Shown piece by piece: positions 36,311-47,791 of a DNA stretch of 64,000 nucleotides. Position numbers and translations under genes: made by a program. Origin of the DNA: Selaginella tamariscina (Eukaryota; Streptophyta; Lycopodiopsida; Selaginellales; Selaginellaceae); assembly GCA_003024785.1 (NCBI GenBank), contig PUQB01000022.1:504001-568000 (forward strand), given 5' to 3'. The notes beneath the pieces were generated by a model. It saw only the letters and a list, made by a program, of their open reading frames with translations. It was not told where the DNA came from and did not search any database. The first letter of the stretch is position 1. Each line of letters starts with the position of its first letter.

Positions 36311-37883
36311 TAATATAAATATTACACATGTAAATTCAATGTGTTACATACACACAGATTGAGTACATATATCATACATGCGTTGAACATGATGTTTTCA
36401 ATAAAGAAGCAACATATTTCTTCAGTTTGGTTTAGGGTTGTGCATGTGTGTGCATATGTGTTTTTGTAAGTTCTTGTAATGCGTGTGTAAATTTATGATT
36501 GTGTTTATATATGTGTGCAAAACAAACATCGAATAATTAAGAAAATAATATTAATAAACACACTATGAACATATTTTAAATTATACATAAAATATATGAT
36601 TTTATCTAATATATAGCCATATATAGTTTTAATTATATATTAATTTAATATTGATAAAAAGGTTTAACATTGAAATATTCTTGAAATAATAAGAAATTAA
36701 TTGAGAAAATCCCATTAATATATACAAATGTAAATTAAGTACTCAAATAATTAACTAAATTAATTATCATAATCATGTTTAATATTGGAATATTCTTGGA
36801 ATAATAAAAAATAATAAAGAATATCCCATTAATATAAAGAAGATTAATTACTCAAGTAATTAAGGAAATGATATTAATATATATATTATTAAAACTATAT
36901 ATGACTATATATTAATAAAATGATTATTATTATGTATAATTTAAAATATGTTCATAGTGTGTATTAATTTAATATTGATAATAAGGTTTAACACATGAAT
37001 ATTCTTGAAATAATAACAAATTAATTGAGAAAATCCCATTAATATATACAAATGTAGAATAATTACTGCAATAATTAAGAACAAGACTAATTTAATTATG
37101 ATAATCAGGTTTAATATTAGAATATTCTTCAAATATTAATAAAATATTAAAGAATATCCCATTGATACTAGGAAATGAAAACTAAATACTCGAGTAATTA
37201 AAAAATAATAATAATAAACAGACTATGAATATATTTTAAATGATACATAATAATATATCAATTTATTTATTGTATAAGTATATATATATATATATATATA
37301 ATATAAATATACTTGAATACTAAGAATGTAGAATATATCTAAAATTTCGTAATATTAAACAGCTTGAATCACTTGAATAACATTAAATGCAATTTTAAAA
37401 TACTCATTGGAACTGGAGAGTATATATGTCAGAGTGTCGGATATTTGTGTCAACTCATCTTAAATTTTATTTTCTGTTCTTTTTAAAAAATTTGAATTTC
37501 TGACATATGTATTGTCGGTCTGACATGTAAATTTGAAAATGCATTTAATTTCCCACTCAAATTCAGATCTGGTTCTTTCTCCGGCAAGGGTTTCTTCATT
37601 TCTGTATTTTTCACTCTTTAGATCTTCTTTTTTCTTCATAGTGATCATCTCAGGAGCGAGATTAAATTGGGTGCTATTCTTTATAGGAAAGCACGGCGCC
37701 TTCAGTGCTGTTTACAAGTAAGTATTATAAACAAATTTAAAAATACTTATAAAGATTCACTCTCTTACATTCTCTCTTAAAATTACAATTTAGGGGTTTA
37801 GGAATGCATTAGGATTATAATATATTCCGTTAGGGATTTATCCCGTTTAAATATCCTTTTAACTTAATATTCTAGGTTAACCG
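36311..37883. other. AT-rich centre with a duplicated 310-bp block
   Basis: Blocks starting near 36645 and 36960 match each other closely (shared ATATTCTTGAAATAATAA and GAGAAAATCCCATTAATATA). The stretch 37533-37717 is less AT-rich and ends in a good splice donor (CAAGTAAGT), so it may be a 5' exon of the rightward gene whose first intron would hold palindrome array 2. Otherwise empty. Confidence 0.55.
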
Positions 37884-38478
37884 GGCGGCGGGATTAATCC
37901 GGCCATTTCTTTTTCGCCTCTTCGAAGAGGTGGGATTAATCCCGCCACCATCTCTCGGGCAATGCTTCTCCGCCACTGAAAAAGAGTGGCGGGATTAATC
38001 CCGCCGATAACCTTCTCAACTGATGAAGAGTTACCAGAATTTATTAGAAAGAGTTGTCGGGATTAATCCCGCCAACCATTTTAGGAGGCAGGGAAGGGGT
38101 GGCGGGATTAATCTCGCCACCACATCCCTGTTTTAAGGATTTGGGGACAGGATTTATCCCGAGATCTCTTTGAAATCATAGTTTTGGAGAGAGTTATGTG
38201 CGGGTTTAATCCGCCACCCATTCCCCGTCGTAAGAATTGTGGCGGGATTAATCCCGCCTTGGACTCCCTCCGACAAGGAAGAGCCGGCGGGATTAATCCC
38301 GCCGGACTCCCCCGAGAGGAAAGGCGGCGGGATTAATCCCGCCGCTCTTCCTTGTCGGAGGGAGTCCAAGGCGGGATTAATCCCGCCGACTCTCTCCGAA
38401 GGGGTTGAGTCGGCGGCGGGATTAATCCGCCGACCGTTCCTCGTCGGAGGGATTCGTGGGCGGGATTAATCCCGCCCA
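37884..38478. repeat. Palindrome array 2 (GGCGGGATTAATCCCGCC)
   Basis: Six exact GCGGGATTAATCCCGC cores plus at least seven variants. Two of the cores and their spacer form a perfect 43-base inverted repeat: 38250-38292 and 38344-38386 (TTGGACTCCCTCCGACAAGG and complement). It ends about 150 bases before the ATG of the rightward transposase gene. The spacer sequences differ from those of array 1, so the palindrome itself is what the arrays share. Confidence 0.95.
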
Positions 38479-38628
38479 TCAGTTGTATTAATCAAACATG
38501 AGATATTATCTCTAAACATAATTATGTATTATTGCATATGCATATTATTAAGTAACCGTAATTCAGATTTCTTAAATATTGCATAAACAGATATCATAAA
38601 TAATACAATTATTTATGTGCAGGACAAT

Positions 38629-41600
38629 ATGTTTAATACTGGAGATAAAGTATGTCTTCTTCGGAACAACGAGATAGTTGGCACTGGAACTGTGGAAGTT
38701 CGAGATAATAATGCATCATGTCACAATATTGCCCAAGGATCTTGTGTGTACGTATGGGTGAACACCATTTACAAGCATGTTGAGGTTCTGGGAATGGAAT
38801 TTGAGGAGGGTTCTCCTGTATTGTGGAATTTGGATGAAGTCAAGGCTGACACAGAATATGCAGAGTCACAAACAAATAGTAGCACGAGTTTACCAGATGA
38901 TGGCTTGCCTGCTGTGATGGATGAGGTGATTCTCTTTCTTCGTGAGATTGAAGTCGGAAGAGGCATCATCACAGCTATAAATCCAATGGAAGCAGTGTCA
39001 GAAGAGAAACTAGGGTCCGACTTCGTGGGTGTAGTTGTGACAGAGGTTTCACCTAATGGCACATTGTATCCTGGATCCCTCGTGAGGTGGCGAACATCTG
39101 AATTAAGACGGCAAGATGGTTCAACATATTCTGGGTTGGATTTCAATAATAACAACCCGGAAGAACAACTCATATTTGAAGAGGTTCCTTGCATTGGTCC
39201 TATTGTAAGAAAAAGGCGATTCATGGGTTGTAGATCTTCCCCTGCAAGTTTCAGCAAGAGGGTAAAGATGGATCCTACATCTTCCGAAAGTGTTACGAGC
39301 ATTTCCACGATTGACTGTTGCAAGAAGAAGTGTTGTCAGATGGCAGACCGGAATGAAATTACCCAATGTAGACATGTCTTTCGTATGCTCACCCAAAAGC
39401 AAAGGCATGAGTTTGTATATGCTGCACTAACTGGGTGTATTGATGGAATGGCCTCGGACACAGGTTATCAGAGTACATCCATGGTATTTAATAAGTGGCC
39501 ATCTGCTTCAAAGCTTGGTACAGTATATACGGGATCCCAAAGACCACGTTCTACCGTCGGAGGGATGAGTGGCTAGATGGAGCGCGAACCTCAGTTCATG
39601 GGAACACTCGCTTGGTCAAAACCCGCTCTCACATCATGGCAGCCATAGAGATACTCAAGGCTTTTGTGGAAGCAAATGCAGACAGGATGCCTCACAAATG
39701 CCGAACCACAAATGCAGGGTCAGGGAAAATCTCAAGGTTTTGCCTTCAATCTACACTCAATTGAAACTGTGTGAACATGTGAACAAGTGCCTCAGTTTGA
39801 TGGGGCTCCAAGCAATCTGCACTGGTACCTTCAACAACATATGGAATACTCATTTTAAGGATGTGGAGATTGCAAAACACTCTAGCTTTTCCAAGTGTGA
39901 CACTTGTACATCATTGAAGGCTGCAGAGGCTTGTGCAAAAACCTTGGTGGAGATCACTGCCATTCAAAGGAAGATGGAGGCCCACATGATTGCACAACAA
40001 ACTTGCCGGTCTCAGTACTATGCACACCGCATGCTTTCTGTGTCAGCCCATCAGAGTACCTGTGCTTGATCCATGACAAGATGGATCATTCAAAGACCAG
40101 CATTCCAAAGCTCTTTGCAACACCAAAGTGCCTTGGAAATGTCATGAAACTTCCGATTTCATTGACAGGTGTGCTAACACATGGACACGGTTGTGAGTCA
40201 TATGGACACTTTTCACTTCCACATTTCTAGCGACTCCAATTTCACTATTGGGTCGTTAGCCATGTGTTTCAGAAACCTTGAAGCCCACTCACAGACAAGT
40301 CCTATCAGTGATCTCAAAGTGAAGAAACAACACCTTCAACCTTTACATAATGCTCTCATGAACATCTGCACTTGAGGCTACTTGGGAATATGAGAGGCAT
40401 TGTCAACAGCCTGCACAAAAACAGATGGCCCTGTTGAGAGTTCTGGTTCAGTGGAGGGATCTAGCTCAAATAGTGTACATGTGTCCTCAACATCAAATAA
40501 GCTTCCTCGTCATTTGCTTTTACAGATGGATAATTGTGCAGGCGAGAACAAAAATAGGTAAATCATTTTACTTAAGGGTTTCTCAAGCTCATACTTACTT
40601 TTATTTTCTAGATATGTGCTAGCATACTTGTCAATGCTTGTTGCCAAAGGTGTGTTTGAAACAATCACGCTCAGTTTCCTTATGGTTGGTCACACTCATG
40701 AAGATATTGATGCGTTCTTCAGCAAGGTCTCCAACTCTACAAAAAGGACAAGTGCACTTACCTTACCGCATATGATGAATCTTTTTGAAAATTGCATCTC
40801 CAAAAAAAGTTGCTTTGCTTGGACTGAGGTGCCAGACTTCAAAAAATTTCTCAAGGAGTATATAAAAGAAGGGAGTGATTCTTTAGTTGGTCACCTTGTG
40901 CCGCTACAATTCTTTTTCTCCATACGAGATGGTATACCTATTATGCAGTACAAGTTACGGCCATCAGAGCAGGAGTGGTTACCGAAAGAGGGGTTAATGC
41001 TCTTCAAAAGTGGAGAGGATGGAAAGCCACTTCTCCCAGAAGGACAACCAGACCCTATTCCATTGAGTGCCCAGCTCAAGGAACAAGAGGTTATTATTGA
41101 TGGCATCAAAAAATATGTGGCATGGGTTCAAAAATCGATGCCAAAGAATTCTGATAAGGCAACTGGTTACTCAGAACTATATAAGCATGTGGTCAACTAT
41201 TGGGAGACTGTTGTTCGAGAGTTGGAAGGGCCTACTGTCACAAGTACAGAATTGCAACACCCTTTCTGGCCTAAAACAAGGTGGCGAGAGGAGATTGAAA
41301 TGACATCACTGAGCATAGACGACATAGAAGCCAGTAGTGATGTGGAAGTGCAAACCCCACACTTTGTTGGACAAAGGAACCAAAAACCTAAAGCATACTT
41401 TGATTGCTGCCAGGATCTTCAAAAACTAATGATGGTTTCATTACTCCAGATGCGTCATATAATCAGCCTATTTGGATGGGTCAAATTATCGACACACCTG
41501 AAGTAATCACAAAAAATAGTATTGTTAAGGTTGCATGGTTCAAACCACAAAAAAGGCGACACGAGAAGGAGAGCGAAAGATATAATGGATGCCTAGAGAA

Positions 41601-41736
41601 AACATGGTCTCCCAATCAAAAAGACCCAGCATGTTTTATAAATGTTAAATCCATTCGATATGGGTGGATGTCAAGAAGCGTTGATAAAGTCACGATTAAC
41701 AAAACTGCAAGGGAATGTATGTTTTCTGAAGCTTAA
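38629..41736 (+). CDS. DUF7869-like transposase (DDE/D-type candidate), frames broken
   Basis: The ATG at 38629 follows a splice acceptor (TGCAG). The N-terminal domain (CVYVWVNTIYKHVEV) resembles a segment seen in plant En/Spm-type proteins. A Cys cluster CCKKKCCQ lies near 39322, and an HTH-like YGIPKTTFYRRRDEW near 39530. A core follows: HSSFSKCDTCTSL, MDHSKTSIPKL (40081), MDNCAGENKN (about 40513), then, after an intron 40557-40611, FLMVGHTHEDIDAFFSKVS (about 40676). The three acidic positions fit an RNase H-fold triad, by inference. The C-terminal stretch 41404-41736 (PIWMGQIIDTPE, KVAWFKP) looks like a BAH- or chromo-like module. Shifts occur near 39500, 39700, 40050, 40230, 40370 and 41450. 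Copy 2 of the gene (62758 on) is open across several of these, so some are indels peculiar to this copy. Confidence 0.75.
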
Positions 41737-42241
41737 AGCAATTACAAAATTATAAAATATCATATATTTAATATTCATAATTATTATAAACTCTTTAATA
41801 ATAGTACCAAATTGTATACTTAACTATATAAATTTAAAAAATGATATGGAAGATTGACTATATTATTATAGGATTTTATATATATATTATTACTACTACA
41901 AATTTTTAATTAATAATGTTATTTTAAATATTAATATTTTAATAACAACATCAATATTTATATAATGTACCTCTTATGCTCTTCCTTAATTGTTATATTA
42001 GGCAATATATTATATAATTTAATACATTCTACTTTTATAATGTTATTAATTTTGTTCAATGAATGCTATAATTTATTAAAGGGTAGAATACAAAATAGAA
42101 TATTCTAAAGAATATTCTCTTTTCAAACATATATTCTAAAGAATATTCCTTTAATATTAGAAAATGCTAATTAAATAGCTAAAATTGCTAATTATTAAGA
42201 AATGGGACTATAGCCATGCCCATTTTAGTTACAAACTTGCA
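41737..42241. other. Right end of the large element with terminal inverted repeat
   Basis: AT-rich 3' region. The motif AGAATATTC/TTAAGAATATTC repeats near 42100-42150, echoed at the left end near 27890-27920. The right TIR occupies 42212-42241, followed by the TAGA target duplication at 42242-42245. Confidence 0.8.
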
Positions 42242-42245
42242 TAGA

Positions 42246-43970
42246 GCAACATACAATTTTATATTGACTAGTCTAACTCATCGATTAAATTTGGATGAAT
42301 AAATAAAGATCAGTTTTGGCAAGGTTTTCAAAATAATAATTATATAACAAGGACAGTTCCTGTTTAAAATTAAATGTTGAAAGGCTAAGTTAGACTTGGT
42401 TGTCTTGAATATGAATGGGGTTTGACTTTGTGTTGAGTATATAATGGTTTCATAAACATGTAGTCAAAATAAGGGGTTTCGGAAAATAATCGAATCACGC
42501 TTGTAGCAGACAAGAAGGACATTAGAAAAACAACGTTCAAGATGGAAACGCTAACTGTGAAGGAGGAATCCCATGTTCCTTACCTTAACTTAGTTACGTA
42601 AGGTAGTTATACATTGAGAATGTGTATATTCTTGCAATGGTTTTGGATACTAGTGTGTCAAGATAAAAGATGGTTAAGAATCTGTTTTGGAACCTAATTA
42701 GAAGTCTTAAATATGTTTAAAGATGTGTTGTCAAAAGACTTGTCACCCGAACTACCTTCATGTCGAGGTGTGAACCACAAGATAGAGATTTTGTTAGGTT
42801 CGTCTCCACCAACAAGAGTCCCATATTGGTTGAATCCTTAAGAGTTGATGGAATTGAAAAGACAATGACATAATTAATTAGTCGAGGGCATATTTGGCCT
42901 AGCCAATCCTCGTATGGTGCACCGATCCCGTTTGTAATGAAAAAGTGTACGATGCGGATGTGTGTGGACTATCGAGTGCTGAATGCAATAACTATAAAAA
43001 ATAAATACCCTCTTTCATGAGTGGACAAATTATTTGATAGGCTATCAAAAGCGAAATATTTTTCAAGAATAGACTTGAGATATAGGTACCATCAGTTTCG
43101 GGTAGCAAAGAATGACATTGAGAAGACCGCTTTTCTAATGCATTATGGATTATTCGAATTTTTAATCTTGCAATTCGGATTGTGTAATGCTCCAACAACT
43201 TTTTGCACAATGATGAATGATGTGTTTAGAGACTATCTAGGATGAATTCGTAGTGGTCTATATTGATAATATTCTGGTTTTCAGTTTGACAATTAAAGAA
43301 CATGCAAAACACTTAAAAAAAGTGTTTCAAAGGTTGAGGGAGAACTAGTTGTAATGCTAAGAAAAGTAAGTGCGCATTTGGTCAACAAATTTCTTGAGAC
43401 ACTCAATCTTAGGTGAGAAGGTTGCCATGGATTTAAAGAAAAATTCAAGCTATTACCAAGTGGTTGACTTTGAAAGACATGTATAAAGTTAGATTATTAC
43501 TTTGTCTGATAGGGTATTATCGAAGATTCATAAAAAGTTACTCGGAGATAGCGGCATCATTGACGAATCTCATGAAGAACGTTTCATGACATTTGATTCC
43601 AGAGTGCCAGCGGGTGTTTGTTAAACTCAAAGAAGCTATTTCTTTTGAGTAAGTTTTGTAGTTGCCAATTTTCAAAGATCCATTTGAGGTAGAATATGAT
43701 GCTTCCAACTTTGCAATTGGTAGTATATTACAACAAAAAGGACATCTAGTGTTTCTTTTTCTCAAAGAAGCTGGATGCTACAGAAATTCGATGGCTTACT
43801 CACAAAAAAGAGATGTATGCTATTGTTGCTTATTGACATCATTATCTTTCAAGGCATGGCACTATGGTTTGGACATATAGTGTAACTCTAAGGTACTTTG
43901 AAACACAGCCGAAGCTATCATCAAAGTACGGTAGATGGCAGCAGAAATTAACTCAATTTCAGCTTGAAAT
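42246..43970 (+). mobile_element. Ty3/gypsy element 2: protease, reverse transcriptase, RNase H
   Basis: The second half of the protease motif resumes at 42246. The start of reverse transcriptase follows near 42710. The core (YFSRIDLRYRYHQFRV and FGLCNAPTTF) lies at 43021-43245, with YIDNI of the YxDD catalytic region near 43258-43275. RNase H (YDASNFAIGSIL) is at 43662-43880. Frequent stops and shifts show an old, inactive copy. Confidence 0.85.
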
Positions 43971-44242
43971 CAACGATTGTCAAAATTGATTTTAAACCAT
44001 GGTTTCACTATTCATGAATAGTAAAATCAAAATTTAGGGTTAAATATATATATTATTATATATAATTATAAATTAATACTATATATTCATAATATTAAAG
44101 AATATAAGATTTAATTTATGTATTTTATATAATTGAAGATCATCAAAAATTATTATATATATTGAGTTAAATTTTTTTTATTTAAGCCATCATGGTTTTT
44201 TAGTGGTCTAGATCATGGTTTAAGTCAATTTTGTCAATCTAT
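43971..44242. mobile_element. Mutator-type MITE, 272 bp
   Basis: A perfect 9-bp direct repeat GCTTGAAAT (43962-43970 and 44243-44251) flanks the unit. Ends are inverted repeats: GATTGTCAAAATTGATTTTA and, reversed, GATTGACAAAATTGACTTA, both followed by AAACCATG. It has no coding capacity. Terminal repeats and a 9-bp duplication are typical of Mutator-like elements. It interrupts the RNase H/integrase junction of the gypsy element. Confidence 0.88.
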
Positions 44243-44251
44243 GCTTGAAAT

Positions 44252-44791
44252 TATACATAAAGCTAAAAAAGATAATGTGGTAGTTAATGCACTCAGTAAG
44301 AAGGGTCATCTTCGCATTATGTCAGCACCAGTGTCAACTTTGGTAGATGAATTTGTAATGGCATATTCTCAAGGCGAGTTTGCTAAGAAAACTTTGAAAC
44401 CTAGTAAAGAGAAAACATGTTCATCAATTACGAAGAGATAGTAATAGAAAGTTGAATGGATGCACTCAAGTGAGTGCATTTTGCAGTGCGGGATGGAGTT
44501 CTCTATTATAAAGAGAAAAGACTTTATGTTTCAAAAGGGACATGGAGGCAAAGATTGTTAAGTGAATGTCACAATCTTTCTTTGGCAGAACATGGTGGAA
44601 GACATAAAATGTTGGCTCTACTCAAACAGGGATTTTATTCGCCGAGGATGATAAGAAATGTTGTTGAGTATGTTAAGACATGCCCCATATCAACAAGTGA
44701 ATAGTTGATCGCAAAAACGAGTTGGGAAGTTGTAGTGTATATCAATTTTAGAGCGGCCATTTCAAAGCATTACTTTGGACATTGTCACGGG
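44252..44791 (+). mobile_element. Ty3/gypsy element 2: start of integrase
   Basis: Continues with DNVVVNALSKKGHL (end of RNase H), then the integrase zinc region (LSLAEHGGRHKML...CPIS, 44474-44704) and the first integrase core residues near 44765-44790, where solo LTR A is inserted. Confidence 0.8.
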
Positions 44792-46460
44792 TGTCATAGT
44801 TTCTACTATAACTCCTCTTTTACTTTGGATGTTGACTGTTATTATCTACTGTACTATGTTGATAAGCCCTAGGTATAGAACAAACAGGCCCGCTTAGTGC
44901 ACTTGGATATCTAGTGATGGTCCGGCCGGGTGTCATTAAGTATTTGCAAAAAACTCTGGGCGAAGCTAGCACTTCCATCTAAAAAACTCTTACCCTGGTT
45001 TTTCGTGTCCTAATTAGGTTTTTGGGTGGTTCCGGTGGGTAGAAACACCCCTAGGGTTGACCTAACCCTAGGGTTGCCCTAACCCCACACCCTAGGGTTA
45101 ATGAGTCATTAATTAACTCACCAAGTATATTTCTTCTAGGAATGAGATTCTGTGCCAACCCGCTTATGTAAACAGGAAAACAAGGGGGGGGGGGCTCTGT
45201 CACATAAATAAGGTAGTATATAGGAGTGAGGGTTCCTGGGTTCATGAATGAGCTTGTTACTCTTCTCCCGGTGCAAGCTCTAACTTGTGTTGTCAAGGCA
45301 CAACCCTTTATTGTGCCGCCCTAACTTCCAGATAATAGGGGTACGTCCCACCTTTAAGGTAGCTTACCCTTAACGTTAGCGAATCCATGCCTGGGAGGTC
45401 TTGTCGGAATGCATGTTCCAAGAGGCAGAGGTTGAGGCTTGTCTCCAGCCTCCTCCTCCACGTCAAGCTAGGTGTAGCATTCACGGCCAAGCAAGGCACA
45501 TTCGTGTCTTTGTCCAACCATGGGCGTGGGATCTTGTTTGACGAGTTTACATTACCCAATTCCTGAGGGTTCACTAAGGGGTTCTAGAGTTAGCATTTAA
45601 GAGCCACGTTTGTGGCACTTGGGTGCAATTCTCGAATCTAAGGGCTATGGCAAGATAGCCCACATCGTGGAAGGCAGTGTCACATGGAGATGTGACACTG
45701 GGATAGAAGTCACATGATACAACGCCCGAGGCACGCCCTTTGGGGTCGTGTCATGGGTTTGTCGCCAAAGGGTTGGATACTCTAGTAAACATACATGCTT
45801 ATGTTGCACTAGGGTGCTAAACCTTGGGCATTCGCTCAAGGGAGGTTAAGTCTCGTAACTGGGTGTGCTTTGGCACACCTGGTTAGAGGTGTTCTCCTTA
45901 GGATCTAAGGGTTGAACAACCTAAGCTCATTAGCAAAAGCCTTATCATGAGACATCACAAGGTCATGTACTTAGGGTTATCCAAACTTAGCCTTAGGGAG
46001 TTTACTTAGTAGAACACTTATGTCCTCACTAAGTACCAGCCTTAGGTCTAGGTTATGACTTGACCACTCAAACCCTTAGGGGTTTGTCGTGGTTCAAGGT
46101 ACCCCTTGTCACCCCAAAGGGGTTGTACTCCCAGATGAGGGTGATTCCTCAAGGGGTAAGTGACAATGCCTTAGCTCTGTCCCAAGGGTATGTGTGAGAC
46201 ACATCTTCTTTGTGGGGTTAGGACATGAGCCTGTCTAGGTCTACTAGGACAGGATCCTAAAGTCTACTCGAGTTATCCTTAGGGTTTAGAAGATGGTCAT
46301 TCTAGAGGACTTAGGGTAGGACTCTAAGTCTTTTGCCTAATTGGGCCTCTGAGTCAAACTCTTAGGGTTATCTTGGAAGACTTAGCGTTGCTCACATAAG
46401 GTGATGACGCCTAATGGCCACTTGGCAGCCACATGTTGCCATGTGTCCCTTCGGGTTAAA
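44792..46460 (+). mobile_element. Solo LTR A
   Basis: Starts TGTCATAGTTT and runs to about 46460, where the end TTAAAATCTT is degraded. It matches, in inverted orientation, copies at 47792, 53566 and 59000. It interrupts the integrase core of gypsy element 2, and integrase resumes (VFMVVVNRFSKVAHF) at 46475. It carries a 10-G run at 45184-45193 and a conserved hairpin at 45676-45699. Confidence 0.82.
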
Positions 46461-47791
46461 ATCTTGTGGTTTCAAATGTCTTCATGGTGGTGGTCAATCG
46501 ATTTTCAAAGGTTGCTCATTTCATTCTAATTATAGAGACAGTGAATGCAAAATAAGCAGCAAAGTTGTTCTTCTACAAGGTCATAAGAGTGTGCGGTCTA
46601 CTGATATGATGATCTCATATCGGGATCTTTGATTTACGGGAAAGTTTTGGGAAACATTATTTAAAAAAATTTGGCTAGATGCTGAAGTTCAATACAGCTT
46701 ACCATCTACAAACATATGGAAATAAAGAGGGTGAATCAGCAAGTCGAGGACTATCTTAAATGTTATGTTTAAGGGGATTAACTTGATTGGGTTGACTTGG
46801 ATATGGTTAAGATATGTTACAATAACTCGACACACACTGTAATTGGTTGTAGCCCGATGGAGGTGTTAACTAGGAATAAGAGTGGTATTTCTAAGAACAT
46901 GGTGTTACCAAAAGACGATGTCAATCAAGTTCCCACTATAGTAGAGTTCACTGGACAGTTACATTGTACATGGGAAGCTGCTTGCCAAGCAATGACTATA
47001 GCATAGGAAAGGTATTGTCAGCAATATGATAAGCATCAATGAGATTAGAGTATCAAGTTGGAGATATGGTATTGTTGATACCCAAAACCTGAAGGTTTTG
47101 GAAATTCTTTCGAGGAAGTTTTTATCGCACTACATATGTCTGTACAAGTGGTAAAGTGAGTAGGAAAGGTGGCTTATGGGTTAGATCTTCCTCCATAGTT
47201 GGGAGCAATACACAATGTGTTTCATGTCAATTTACTTGAACCATTTCACAAGAATGAGAAACATTTGGATAAATATCATAGTTTACGTCCGCCTCTAGAA
47301 TTAGTTGGCGAGAAGAAAGAAGTCAAAGTTGAAGCGATATTAAAAGAGAAGAACATTTATGAACAACAAAAATGTAACATGAATATCTTATTAAGTGAAA
47401 GGGTTACTCGGCATGCGAGTTGACATGGGAACCATTAAAGAATCTACAAAACACGATGGAGTTAGACAAGGAGTTTAAGGCAAGGTCTTAAGCTGTTTGT
47501 AATGATGATGATAAATAAAGTGAACTTTATTTCTTATTGCTGTCTGTGTCGGGTGACAGACTTTGCAAATGTGCAAAGGTCTTTAAATAACTTCATGTTG
47601 TAGGTGGTACCTCTGACAATTGAGTTATACTCAGTGAACAACAGTTCTGAAGCACTTGGTTTTTCTTAATGAAAGGGGGTAATAAAACTTGTGAGCTTTT
47701 TGTTGACTCCACATAAAGTGATTAAAGTTCGTTTTTAGTTAATTTTTTCTAATATAGTCTAGTCTTGGAGTTAAACGTCAACGAGGACATT
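46461..47791 (+). mobile_element. Ty3/gypsy element 2: integrase end, chromodomain-like tail, 3' region
   Basis: Integrase core resumes at 46475. GCSPMEVLTRNKSG at 46797-47006 is the integrase C-terminal part. HNVFHVNLLEPFHKN at 47205 is the pre-chromodomain region usual for chromoviruses. The untranslated 3' region (about 47520-47791) resembles the interior of the LARD-like element at 55344-55640 on the opposite strand. Confidence 0.8.

Larger units (their letters stand above)
27718..42241. mobile_element. Large (14.5 kb) TIR DNA transposon with divergent gene sets and palindrome arrays
   Basis: The ends carry inverted repeats: 27726-27745 and the reverse complement of 42215-42234 agree at 19 of 20 bases (TTGTAACTAAA, then G or A, then TGGGCATG), with weaker matches outward to an ATGCA motif. 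A 4-bp TAGA duplication flanks it. The insertion splits the protease active-site motif of an older gypsy element, and removing the element plus one TAGA puts both halves back in one frame. Inside, a leftward set (32531-28007) and a rightward transposase gene (38629-41736) diverge from a 3.6-kb centre bounded by two palindrome arrays. The transposase has a DDE/D-like pattern. I cannot place the element in a named superfamily with certainty. Its frames are broken in places, so current activity is doubtful. Confidence 0.82.

Noticed and set aside
37660-37717. Protein-kinase glycine-rich loop (IGKHGAFSAVYK)
   Set aside because: Only twelve residues match, no other kinase motif follows on either strand, and the intron donor leads into repeats. 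Kept only as a possible 5' exon.
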